Assembly: GCA_911728455.2 (NCBI GenBank)
Contig: OU452229.1
Coordinates: 6,995,854-7,059,853, forward strand
Source of the DNA: Marthasterias glacialis
Lineage: Eukaryota > Echinodermata > Asteroidea > Forcipulatida > Asteriidae
DNA: 64,000 nucleotides
Direction of reading: 5' to 3'
Shown here: piece after piece, positions 1-13,400 of the stretch
Numbering within the stretch: the stretch's first letter is position 1
Layout of the letters: every line of letters begins with the position of its first letter
Notes under the pieces: generated by a model
Seen by the model: only the letters and a program-made list of their open reading frames with translations
Database searches by the model: none
Told to the model about the DNA's origin: nothing
Program-made: the position numbers and the translations under genes

Positions 1-5
1 CCCAC

Positions 6-807
6 TAGACCGATTGCGCGACAGTGTTTACATGCGGTCACGTGACCCCCTACTGGGTATGACGTCATACAGCTGATGAAAAAATACGTGTAAAAGCATA
101 GGCCGTGACACAGAGTGAGTTTGAAAACAATCAATTTTACTTTCGTTAAGCGATGAATTAGTTAATCAGCCCTTTTACTTAAAGTAGTTTGTTGTGGCAT
201 AAATTTAATTCACATTTCTGTTTCATAATTTAACAGGATTCTACCAAAAAGAGTTTTTTTTTAGCCATGCACTACCGGCGTCGGACGACTAATATGTAGC
301 CACCTGTGTGTTATTTTGTTTGTAATGTTGGCCTAAATCACTGTAAAAAAAGGATAAACAACGTTGGAAAAGTGAGCATTAATACCTAGCCTTGCAGAAT
401 TTCAAATAGGCAAAGGAATCACACAGTTTTGGAAAGCAATTTCTTTGGAGGATTTCAGCTTCAAAACTTTGACATTTTTGTGTTGAAAAGTGTGTGGTGA
501 TCGCGGTCGTCTGGCCTAACGTTCCGTCGTGCGCTGTACACATCGTGCACATTTATACGGCACTTTTACAATTTTCAAGACTTCCTGGAACTGTCCTTAC
601 TGGCTTTATTCAGCCACTTGAAGGTCTTTGGTACATGTACACACTCTGGAATATCTTTAACAGATTTGGAGCAAGAAAAGCCTCGATCGAGTAAACTAAA
701 TGCATTAATCATCGTGTACCGTACCGCACTTTCCTATGGAGGATTACGTGTGTGTTTACATTTTATACCCAACAGGGGTCACGTGACGTAGGTCGCGCAA
801 TCGGTCT
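6..807. mobile_element. Family A MITE, copy 1
   Basis: Ends in inverted AGACCGATTGCGCGA and TCGCGCAATCGGTCT, with an imperfect extension including TCACGTGACC. Other copies at 12626, 27425 and 49111. No transposase is visible, so it is non-autonomous. The open frames inside are shared by the copies and are not host genes. Confidence 0.85.
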
Positions 808-873
808 CTTGCTTGTGGTTCCATCTGTCTGGTTGAAAGCTATGGAGATACTGTAGTTGTTTCTCAGTTGCAG

Positions 874-900
874 CCCCCCCCCCCCAACCCCCCCCCCCCT
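874..900. repeat. Poly-C tract
   Basis: Almost pure C interrupted by AA. Similar G or C tracts at 24478-24497, 24609-24622, 35857-35869, 40972-40996 and 52002-52012 are prone to length errors. Confidence 0.85.
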
Positions 901-1311
901 GCCTATGGAACAGTCTGCCAATAACTTAAAGAACACAACCCGACATTGCTTCCTTCAGATCACATTTCAGAACTTACATGTACCTTTTCAATCAAGCTTC
1001 CCTTGGTCTCAGTCATGTCAATGCAGTGAATAGTGTTCTAGAGACCAGCGCTAACTACAAGTCTTATTTTTATTATCTTTGAGCTGTTTTCTCAGAAATA
1101 CATTAACCAGCATACACTGTATTGTTGGCACATGTTGATCATACACTATACGTATACATACATTGTACATGTAGATGTTTGCAAATTTATCTACATGTAG
1201 CATGAAGTGCCAGCACTGACTTACATGTAAATGTAGTTTTCGGCAAATGTAAATAATAATATCTTTTGCAATTGACGTAACTGTGAGAAATTGTGTTTTT
1301 ATTATTGACAG

Positions 1312-1440
1312 ATTTTTGCACGGGTGCGATGTAACGTCATCACAGTTGGTGAAATAGACACAGTCAAGCAGCAGTTTGATGCAGAGATTTTCCTTGGTGT
1401 GACGTACAAAGAGCCCCTGGTGAAGGGACTCACCAGAGAG
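1312..1440 (+). CDS. Gene 1 exon: beta1-beta2 of the ligand-binding domain
   Basis: 43 codons, phase 0 at both ends, between an acceptor ending TTGACAG and the donor GTGAGA. Encodes IFARVRCN...VGEIDTVKQQF, aligned residue for residue with the gene 2 exon at 22017. The reading frame meets a stop just upstream of the acceptor, so this exon cannot be extended 5' and an upstream exon is required. Confidence 0.88.
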
Positions 1441-4400
1441 GTGAGATGCTTCAACATGATATGAGACATCTAGAGTTACCAAAAGAAAAGAAAGGGTGTG
1501 ATCTCAAAATCCTCCGAGACTAAGAGAACTGCCAACAATTAGTCTACACGAACCAAGCTTTTTACATGCAAGTAAATGTGGGCGTATGTGTACATGTGCG
1601 ACAAAAAAGGTATCCACTGTCACCTTTCTAAAACGATTTGACAGTAGACTGTGCAAGTCTAAAATTAGCATTAAAACAAAATTAAAACTTGAGACAGGGA
1701 AGCTTAATTCGAATCATGCACAATGTTGTGCAACCATTACATAGGCAGGCCTGATACTTCATGGAGGCGACGGAGGCAATTGCCTCCGTTGCCCCTGGTC
1801 ATTGCCTTGGTGCCCTGAAAATGTTCCAATAGAAATTAAGAATTTCCTGACAGAGGTGCCCTTTACCATTGAGAAAAGGCCTACATGTAGTTGCCCATGC
1901 CCTTTCAAGAACGAAGCATGCAGGCCTGCATAGGTGTATCGATAACATGAACAACAGTTCCAGGGCAAAATTTTTAATTGTTTACAAGCAACCAGAAACT
2001 GAGGTCAAGTCTTATTCTTGGGTTTTCTTTGTTGATTTGTTACTTATTTTACTGCCAAGTATTTCATTGCTAAATTGTACCTTCCCAACAATATAATATA
2101 ATTTGATTGCCATAAAGTAAAGTATTTGAAAAAACAGAATTTTGCACACAACCAGACGACATAATGGTTGGCAGGTTGGGACCAACTTGGTCCCGGAAAT
2201 GTGAATACGTGCAAGATTTGCATAGTCTATAGCCTAATGTGCTTAGCCCGACATGTGTATTGACCAAACTCAGACCTGTATGCTTTTTTGAAAGGGCAAG
2301 GGCACCAAGGTATTTTCTCCATTGTGAAGGGCGCCTCAATGCGAAAATTTCTATTGGAACACTTCAAGGGCATGGAGGCAATTGCCTCCGTGAAGTATCA
2401 GGCCTACAAACTCAACTGTAACTACGTCCCCAAAAGTTTGATGTGGTTAAATCTTATATCAAAGTACAATTTTTATTGTTATTTTATATGTATATATTTT
2501 TTTCAATTGTGGGGGTCATGGTGCACTGATCAAGGGAGATGCGCCCTTCCATCTTATAGGAGAGTAATTGTTGGATAGATCAACATACTCACGAAATGGT
2601 AACACAAACACACCTCCAAAAAAGGTTCATGTCAAGAGAATTCTCCGGCTCCACTTCCCAACCTCTATGGACAAGTTGTTGATGAATGCAATGTCTTTGA
2701 CGAGGTTTTGACATGTAGTTGTCATTGGTTGCCGTGGTTGATTGTAGCGTGTCATGACCAGATGACCGAGTGGTCTAGTGCACTGGACTCAAGCTCTGGT
2801 GGTAAGTCCTCAGGGTGTGGGTTCGAATCCCGGTCATGACACTTTTGTCCTTGAGCAGGATGCTTTACTATTAGTGCGTTCGATTAGCTTGCCCGGGTCG
2901 ACCTGGTTTTACCCATCAGGGTGAGCCCCCAACAAGAGCTAACCAAATGCCAACTTCCCCTAGCATGCCTAGCAATCATACCAAGTTGCCTTTTTGGACA
3001 GCTGACCGGAACTACCTTCGGAGTGCCACGGCAGCTTGGGGCTGTATACTCCCCAGGGAGCTGAGAAAGATTACAGGATTGTCATTGGTCCCAATAACCA
3101 GGGCAAATGTAAAGGGCATTGAAAAGTTATTTCGAAATGCGCTATAACATGTATAACAACTAGTCATTATTATTATTATTATTATTATATTTAAATGTTT
3201 CAGGATGTTGATTGGGATAAAATGTGGTCTCCAAGAGTTGTCTTCACAAATGCAGAAGAAATCAAGAAGATGGAGTGTAAGCACAATGTAAGACCTCCTC
3301 AAGATGGACACGGGGAACCAGACGTCTATTTTACATGTCGCATGAGGGCCACATTCAAGACGTCGATGGACCTCAAGAAATTCCCCGTGGACTTTCAGGT
3401 ACAAAATGGTTTTTGATGTTTTCTTAAAAAATCAACTGGTTTTAGTGTGTGCTTATGTAATGAGAAAAAAAAATGAATAGATAAAAAATGGACGATGGTA
3501 ATGACCCCTTCCAAAAACAAGTGATCTACATATATGTAGGTGTCATGCTTAAAGCTGGTCCCACCTGTTTTGAATAAAAGTTTGCCACCGGCAAACCACC
3601 GCTTAATGTACTGACATCTGTGTTAAATTACTACACGAAGGTAAATGTGCACGTACAGTAATCCAATAAAGCAAGCAACATTTGTTATTATCAAAGCATC
3701 TGTCATGTTTACCCTTGAATATTTTCCAGAAATTAACAATCAAGATTATGTCTGACTGGCCAGAGGTTGACGTGGAGTTTGTCAAGGATACCAACATTAA
3801 GGACTCCATTAGAATGGATACATTTTCAGGTAAATTGTTTTCACAGAGGTGACACTAGATGTGTAGGACTTAAAGCCCAAACTCAACATTGGTAAGAAGA
3901 AAAACATGTTCACAGATTTACTTAAACCTTACATGGCATGCATAGTATAAAGATAATTATGGTAGAGAAAGTGTTATCGTTTTTAAATAATAAATAAAAT
4001 GAGAATCAAAATTAGTTTTTGTCTCGTGTGAGACAAAAACTCTGTAAATAGGTATACGTACAAAAATGCTGAATGCATTTTTACCGTTTTCTCACAAATG
4101 AAACAATGAAATGAGCTGACATTTTCACAGGTTAGTTTTATTATAAATATCTTGATTTGTGCAATTTTCACAGGTTAGTTTTGTTACAAATATATTGATT
4201 TGTGCAAAGAATGGAAGCCTTTACAGTCAGTTTACCAATGTTGAGCTTGGGCTTTCAAGATGTGAGTCATGATATCTCATGAGAGCCACAACTTATTCGA
4301 TTGTCACGTCCAGACATTTCAAAAAATCATGTATTAAACTGTGACACACGATTTCTTTGAAATTTAGAAAATTCCAATGGACTGTACTACACCTGTCTAT

Positions 4401-7400
4401 CATTAGTTGTAGCACAAGCGCGAGTGGAATAAGGAAAATATAGCGCTTCTACATCCCTCAGATATGGGACTCAGACCATGAGCGTGGTATAAAGAATTTA
4501 TCTTCAAGCAAACTTTTACGCGCAATACATGGTATGGAGTCAAAACTGTGTTACAATAGACGCACCAAGAGATGTTTGCAGTTGTAGGACATGGGTACAT
4601 GTATGTATTTCACGGATGTTGACCAATCAGGATCAAAGTTTTATGCGTGCCATCCCCTGAACAAAACCCTCAGATGCAGTTACGTTACATGTACATAGAC
4701 ATAGGGCTCATTCCAGCACCCATACCCCCACACTTTACCACATCATTTGAATCTACTTCCACCACAGTCCTGTAGTGACCTTTACCACTTCCAGCAACCC
4801 ATCTCCTTCTCACCCACAATATCTCTCGGGCATATTTGAACTTCTGGGACCAAGTTGGTCCCAACCACATTGAGTTTTATGTGTGCAAGATTCTGTTTCT
4901 TCAAATACTTTAGTTTAACATAGTTTATGGCACTAAATATTATATTCTTGGGAAAGTACAATTTATCGATGAAATACATCAAAGTGAAACAAATCAACAA
5001 AGAAAAACAAGAGATTAAGATTTGACCTTGGTTTACGGTAACTTGTAAACAATTAAGAATTTGCCCAACTGATTGATGTTCATTTTATCATTAAACCTAA
5101 GTTTGTAATTTTGTGCATGGTTCGCAATTCGTACTGCATGGTAGTCTAGAATCATTGAGGTCAAATAAGCATCATCGCCTCAAGTTTTATTTTTGTTATT
5201 TATAACAAATTATTTGAATTATATAAAATTGAAATGTGCCCAGCGTGTGTGCTGCACACACTCAACACAAATCGAGAATGAACCCCCGAGTGTTCACGGC
5301 TTTTGATACGTGTTAGAATTTTCGCCAAGGATCGAGAGCTCTCAACCCACCTCCCAACCAGGGTTGGTATCGACACGGATCAAGCGCTCTACATGGGTTA
5401 CGTCGGATTGAAATGTTGTAGTGTGAACAGGTCAGTCAAAATAACACGGGTCAGACCCGTGTCCAACACAGACATTTTCGTTGTGTGGAAAGGCCTTTTG
5501 GTTACTGAACACTCAAATTTATAGCCTTTTGAGACTTATAGACTGTTGCAATGATTCCTGTTGCAATAATAACTAATGGGAGACTTTTGAGGACACTAGG
5601 TGGCAGCAGACTGACCAGCTAAATCCATTCTTTTCGGAAGTTATGAGCATGCTCAGAACTACGTAAACAATGGAATATACCTGGTAAGCCCACTGCCACC
5701 TAGCATTCCAAAGTCATTTTTCATTATTATTTGGCGTGTCGTGGCTGAGCCGTCTAGCGCATCGAATTTAAGTTTCAGTGGTTGGTCACCAGAGTGTGGG
5801 TTCGAATCTTGGTCGTGACACTTGTGTCCTTAAGCAAGGCACTTTACTATAATTTCTTCTCATCACCCAGGAGTAAATGGTTGCCTGTGAGGGTAAAAAT
5901 TGTTGATATGAATGATTAGCAACCTGTGCGCCTATTTGGCAGCCGGTGCTGCATACTCCAAAGGAGTTGAGATAGTTTTAGGAATGCTTAGACCCAATGA
6001 ACAAGGGTAATAATACTGTAAGGCGGTTTGATTGAGAGGCCTAGCTGGCTTGATAAAGCGCATAATAAATACACGTTAAATAACGCAGGCCCAAACAATA
6101 ATATTTTTGTTTGGGCCTGCATTGCCATACCTTACAAAGACAAACAACTTTCTGAATACTGATTTTTAGATGATTTGGGACCATAAGGAGTAATGTGACT
6201 GATCTTTCTGTATTTCTCATCTTACTCTCAACACACAGGAAGCCATGAGTGGGAACTCATCCCAGTGGTGAGTGCTGCACCAATAAAAGCGACACGGGAG
6301 GAGTCGTCAGCTCATAGAGCGTATCCAGTCTACCATATAACCATGTATGCCAAGAGGAAAGGACTTTACTATTTCTGGAATTTGACTTTGGTTTTGGTGA
6401 GAAAGAACTATGATCTGCCTGTACCCTTCAGCTTATTCAGAGATCATGTTTTTATTTAACCAGTTGCTGCCGTGATTCCTTTCATTTTTTCTCGTCCAGA
6501 CTTACAGGATTATTTTCTCGGAATTGCTGGAATAATTTTTATTTTTGAGTACCGCTGGCACAAAGAAACCTTAACTTGACTTAAGGCAAGTGAGCAAAGA
6601 TTCTCATTATGTACCATGATTTTTGTTTTCTTCACCCAGAAAATTCGTACACCCTGAATTGCAAAAACCTCGGTTGTGAGCTTACACCATAAGATCGGTA
6701 CTAGACCCGGAACCATGGTTAGATTCCCGGTTCACTCTGACTTACCTCCATTGAGCCAAATGAATAAACAATGGCGGAAGCATCTCAATGCCTCGTAATT
6801 CTCGTCTTGGCACAAAAGGACAAACGTTTGGAATGAGGGATTACACAGAAACCACCGCATAACAGCCAAAAAATGGTGAAATATTCAAGACCATGTTTTT
6901 TCTTTGGGTGGGTGAAACGAAGCATAAGACAGCATGTAGCTCTGTCAGAGGAATGTCTGGGCGACCCTTGTACTTGTATTCCATTTTTACACAATGGCAT
7001 GTTTCAACGTTGCCCTTTTGCTGGCCTCGAAACATATTTTTGCGGATACACGTCAGCCGGCAGCAACTGGTTAAGCAGATTTTTTTGTTATACAAATGAC
7101 TGTGCTTCACTTGACATGCTTGAGTAATCCACTCCCTGACATTATCTGTCAGGCCAGATAATGGACTGATCATATGGGAAATATTACATTTTGTGTTACA
7201 ATTTCCCCACAAATTCAAGAATTAAAATAAAAATAACAGTTGAACCAGTTTTGAGAAATGCCCCTTTTCTTCGTATCAGAAGCTGATAAAAATCAGACAG
7301 TGCTATCTCCCTAAAATACCAGATTTAATGTGTTCTTCCATTGGGCTGTGTACAAATTGTGCCTGCAGGAAGTCCAGGCTCTGTGGTTCTTTTGTAAGCA

Positions 7401-10400
7401 TGTGTCGCAGGTTACATTACATGGTCCATAAGCAGTTTGCGGTTAAATAACCTCGCAGGAGTTTTGAAAGTTTTTGGATTTGTTTAAGTATGCCTGATGA
7501 ACAGGGATAATGACATAAAGTGCCTTGATTTAGCTACTTCGATATGTGTGCTTTACACTATGTAAGATCCCAGTGTTATTATGATGGTGGCTTCAGAAAG
7601 CTTCCTAGACAAACAGCCCTGTGCATGACTCTTCCTCTGTGCACAGATACAGAGTCCAAGCTGTGAGGGCCCGTTTCTGGGGCAGAAAAAATTCAGAGGT
7701 CCATAATTCAAAACAAACCTGTAAGAAGTTACTAATCTCACCGGATTAATATTCCATGGCTGCATAAAATTTTTAGCTGTCGTTTTGGACGTCAGATATT
7801 CCACATAAATCCGTCATTTTGGGGAAGTAATTCAACTCTCAACGTTAAACATTTCTGCAATTTTTAAACACAGTTCACCACGCGAACCTCGTACGCATGT
7901 GTTCGCGCGCCATCCTACACTGACTGCACAGCGCTAAACATCTGGACGAAATACACGCAATCGTCCTGCGCCAACACGCTAGGTACACGTATGCACAGAA
8001 GGCATGTTTGAGAGAACAAGCAAAACGGAAACTTTGAAACGCTGATAGCTGAAATATTTCCCCAAAATGACAGATTGATGAGGAATATCTGACGTCTAAA
8101 ACCCACCGCCAAATATTGTATACAGCCATGGAATGTTAATCCGGTGAGATTAGTAGCTTCTTACAGGTAAGGTTTGAATTATGGAATTCTGAAATATTTC
8201 TGCCCCAGAAATGGGCCCTCATGCATCATGTCCAAGACTTGAGTGTAATAGTTATACGAAAGTGAAGGCCGGCAGGGCTACCTAGACAAAGTGCCTCTAA
8301 ACATTGAGAGTAACATATTTCCATCTTTCTTCCTCAGATGCTGATAATTCTTTTGTCTTTTGCGTCTTTCTCTGTGAGTGCTGACCAGCCGGAAGATCGG
8401 CTAAGTGTAACGCTAACATTACTACTCACTGCTGTAGCTTTCAAGTACGTCGCTGCACAGTCTCTTCCACCAATCTCATACCTCACACTTCTTGTAAGTA
8501 AATAAAGGTCATAACACTCAACATTCTGACATTAGAAAAGTTCAAATCCAGTATACTGTATACCATATTTTCCTGCGTATAAGGGGCTCGGCGTACAAGG
8601 CGCAGGGCCCCACAAATGCCCCATTCAAAATAAATCCTCAACGTATAAGACGCACCGCTGTACAAGGCGCATCATGACCGGCGACATGTAGGCCACCTTG
8701 TCCCTACTCATTGTCGGTAAATCACCTCAAAGGGGTCATTGTGTTGGCCATTTGCTGAACTGATGAACCGTGATGAGCATGGCGTGCCACAATAAAAACT
8801 ATTCAATTTCGTTAAATGTAATTGGTTCTATGTAATAAGCTCTTATTTCACAGTTTTAGTTTTGTGCAACAAATCAGTAACTAACTTAAAGTTATTAAGC
8901 AATAAACCACAAAGGAAACTGGGTAAATTTTAATTCAATTTTAGGGTGAACAGAGAAAAATTTACTGGAGTGGGATTTGAACCAGTAACACCCAGTTTTA
9001 CGTACCAATGCTCTGCCAACTGAGCTATCCAGCCCTAATGTCTGAATGTTTGCGGTCTCCTTATTTTGTCAATATCTTTGTTCAGGGGGCGCCAGTCAGA
9101 AGCCATTCAACCTGAAACTGCCCTGTAGCCAGGATACAACCATAGAGCTTTCTCTTTGGATATAACCTGGGAATTGGCAGGACAAGGATCACCTTAAGGG
9201 GATGCAACTTAAGCTGAAAAAAGTCATATCCCCTTAAGGTGATCTTTGTCCTGCCACTTCCCAGGTTTTACTCATTAAAATTAAATACATTAGGCATGTT
9301 AAGGGAAAAAGGTTGTGGTGCACAATTATAAACATAGAGTTGGTTGCTTGCAGCAAGGTGGTATTTCATACTTTTCATTCTGGGCAACACAGTCATACTT
9401 CATAACTAAAGCCGGGTTTGCAAGGGATTAATATTCTACCGAGACCGTGTGTAACTTCCAATGGGTAAATCTTACCGGTGTCCACACTTGGATTTTTTTG
9501 ACGTGGGTAAACTAACCGAGACGATGGTGAAAAAAAACAACAACTGAGGCGTGGGCCTGGACAAAGAGCTGCGTCACATCGCGCGACCAATATAAACCTT
9601 TGCGCTTGCGAACTGGATGTGGTATTTTACTGGCCAGTTTTACCGGGACGATGTGTCCGCACTGGACTTTTTGGCTCGGTTAGTTTGACCAGGTTAATTT
9701 ACATGGGCAGAAGGTGGCTTTGGACTTGGTTAAGTTACCTGGGTGAAATTTGTCTAGGCTGTTAACACTGGACTGAAAGCAAATGGTAAAGTTACCCATT
9801 TGCTCAGTTATTTTACCCCCAAAAAGTCCAATTCGAACATGGCTTAAGTAAAGGTAATTTTTCACTCTGTTTTTATCCTTAGGACAAGTATGTCATTTTT
9901 TGTCTGGTATTCCAGTGTATTGCTGTCTGCCAGAATGCTGTTGCATCTGTTTTCAAGACGCCCGAGAGCGCCGCTCTCTTTGATAATATCTCAGCATGGG
10001 TTATGGTTGCAGTACTTGTTTTTGCTCATCTAGTTGCTATTATCTTCGTATACGTAGCGGTAAGTACTTTTGAATTGGATTCTAAGCATCTATTGCTATA
10101 AGATGGTAGTTATGCTATTGATTGGGTGTAACTATTAGCTTAGTAAGCATGTTTTCGGTAATAAAACCAACGATGGCTTATTTAATTGAACTGACATGTA
10201 TCCATGAAAAAAAAAAAATCAGCTAGCAAATGGGAGACGTTGAAACACCCCATTGTGTAAAATTGGAATACCACAACAAAAGTCGCTGCTGAGTGAGCGT
10301 AGAGCATGTACATGCCGTGTAACGCTTTGTTTCACCCACGCAAACAGGACAGATGACGCTGAATACTGCGCTTTTTTTTTGCTATTGTGCAGGTATTATT

Positions 10401-13400
10401 GTATAATCCCTGTTTCCAGACCTTTGTCGTTTTGTTCCAAGAAGAGGATTACAAGACATAGAGAGGCTTCCACTATTGTTTATTCTAAATCGGAGTGAAC
10501 CGGGAATCTAGCCTTCTTTACGGATTTACTACCAACCGTAGGCTGTGGCACAAGAAAGAAAAATCATGATGCAATAAAGAGAATAAAGAAACCTTCCTCG
10601 TCCTCCATGATAAGATTTTTAATTTTTTTTCCCCCTACATTCACTTCCTACATGAAGGTAGAACGTAAATCTTTGTGTCCCATTCAGTGGAAAGTAGAGC
10701 AACTGTGGAAAAATGTGTGGCTTAAAGCCAGGCCTGGTAATGAAGCCACATTTTGTATACATCAGAACTTAAGTATGGTGCGCTAGAACTGTGCTCTCCA
10801 GTGTTGCAGGTCTCGAGACCTGGTCTGGGTCTCAAGACCGTCTCAATACTTTTTTTGAGGTTTTGGGGTCTCGGTTTCGGTCTCAGCATGAAAAAAGTCT
10901 CGGTCTCGGAAGGGCTGGTGTCTGTCTCTAAAGGACTAGTCTCGGTCTTGGTCTCAGTCTCGGCTGTCAATTTCTCGGTCTCGACCCCGAGATCCATTGA
11001 GACCACAACAAATAATGTTATTTTATGCACAGAAAGTAAGTTGACGTTGACTTTGCGTAGCACCGTGTTGCTTCTATGAACCTGTTCTGTCACTGCACAC
11101 TGCGAAGTGCTAGTTTGGTCTTTATTCAAAACACAAACAACACCAAGAGTACAAGTTTTCAGGCTGAAGGGGGAGATTGAGGCTGGAATGAAGACCAGCT
11201 TGCTGATTCTGAATGGTACCCGTGCACTGGATATTTCACTGGTTACACGCTATATTGTCCATGCTGCGCTTGCCAACGTGTTGGCTATCACACATAATAA
11301 ACACACACACACATACATTAGTGGATTGCATGATTGAATGATCAAACAGTCTCATGTCAGGATCATCACATAGTTTGGCGATTTTTTTGTGTAATCTTCG
11401 TCCGGCCTATGTGTTAATTTAAAGAAGAGTTTTAACGTCAAATAAATCAGCTGTTATTTTGTTTGGGTTTACAAATCACAAGCAACATCTTGGAGGAAAG
11501 CAAGGTTCCCCCTTAGCAGTGGTCTGCTGGCCAGATGCCAGTTGACACTGTGGTGGACCAGCTGAAACACACTCCAAAAATAATCCGGCTGGCCAGTGGA
11601 TTACAGAATTCAAAGTTGACTCAAGATATTGTAATGATAAACAAACTACAAGACTTACTATAAGTCTGGGAGTGTTCTTCTCGTATAATAAAGTTTATCA
11701 GAGCCTTTTGTCATTAAGTTGTTGGCATGTCATACATCAGAGTTACAATACTCCAATAATTAACTATAGGCCTAAGTGACTCAGATTTCAGTCATGTCCA
11801 CAACTGAATTTTAATAGCTGATTGACTGTGGCCACAAACACCATTTGACGGACCAGTTAAAAAACCTGGTGGACCAGTCAGAATTCAAGCCTATTGGTCC
11901 GGCTTTGTTTGGGCAAACCCTAATAATAATATTATAATGATACCCAGTTCTTATAGCACGTTATCACACCCAATAGGCGTCTCAAAGCGCTCAGTGTTTT
12001 TTCCTGAGTTACGTTTTTGATGTATGAGACTTGTTTCTTTACATAGCACCATATAATGGTTCAAAAGGTGCTGTGGCGCAATCTGCAGACGATCAAACCA
12101 GGAACACCGGGGCGAACCCCTTCTTTTTGCGATAAGTGCACTGGGTTCTTTACACAACGCACGGTACCTACAGCTTTTCGACACATCCGAAGGATGCAGC
12201 AATAATGGTTAAGTGTCTTGCTTAAGGACACAAGTGTCACGATCGGGACTCAAACCCACACTCTGCTGATCAGGAACACCAGAACTTGAGTCCAGTGTGT
12301 TCTTACCCACTAGGCCACGACACGCCACAAGTGCTCCAGTTAAGCCAGTATTAAGTAGAGGGAGCATAATCATGCGGCCACACAGATCAAATATATCAGC
12401 AAAAAATGTTGGAAACATTAATGTTTCTGAAATGCAATGATAAAATTTCATGTTTTAAATAAGTACATGTATAGGAAGGTTATTAAACTTTGCATGATGT
12501 GATGGTGTCAATACTATCTAGTATGGTGGTTCTAAAAATAAAACTACAGGGTTCTCCCCAGGATTTGTCAAAACTGGGGGGCATTCTGGACCCAAATTTT
12601 GAAAGTATGGCCAAAGCACGCTGAATAGACCGATTGCGCGACCAATGTTTACATGTCATCACGTGACCTATTGTGCGTACTACATCATCTGAGCTGATGG
12701 CAAACTACGTGCAAATACGTTCCATGACCTACAGAGTCACACCAAAATTCGGCTTTTGGTAATAATAACGCAGTTACTAAGCCACTTTATTAAAATTGTA
12801 TGTTGTGACATTTGTATTTATCACATAACTGTTTCATAAACTACAGGTATTCTACTACATTAGAGGTTTATTTTGAGTTATGCACTACCGGCGTTGGATG
12901 ACTATGTAGCCACCCGCCTGTTATTTTGTTTGTAATGTGATGTAGGCCATAATCACTGTTAAAAAGGGTAAAGAACGTTAGAAAAGTGAGCATTTATACC
13001 CAGCCTGGCGAAATTTCAAATAGGCAAAGGAATCACACAGTTTTGGAAAACAATTTCTTTGGATGATTCAGCTTCAAAAGTTGTGTTTAAAAAGTGTTTG
13101 GTTGCTGTCGTCTGGCCTAAACGTTCCGTCGTGCACTAGTAATAGTTTGCATATTTATACGTAACTTGTACAATTTCCAAGACTTGCTGGAACTGTCCTT
13201 ACTGGCTTTATTCAGCCACTCAAAGGTCTCTGGTACAAACTCTGGAATATTTTTCACAGATTTTGAGAAAGGAAAGCGTCGATCCAATAAACAAATGCAA
13301 CAATCATCATGTACATGTACAGTACCGCACTTTCCTATGGAGGCTGCATGTTTGTTTACATGTAATACTCCCTACATGTCACGTGGCGTGGGTCGCGCAT

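Noticed and set aside
494-694. Open frame of 66 codons, with similar frames at 27898-28089 and 49535-49759
   Set aside because: These lie inside family A MITE copies and match because the copies match; no host-gene features.
10722-11129. 135-codon minus frame rich in Glu and Thr
   Set aside because: Falls on the GGTCTC-type degenerate repeat; the opposite strand is equally open.
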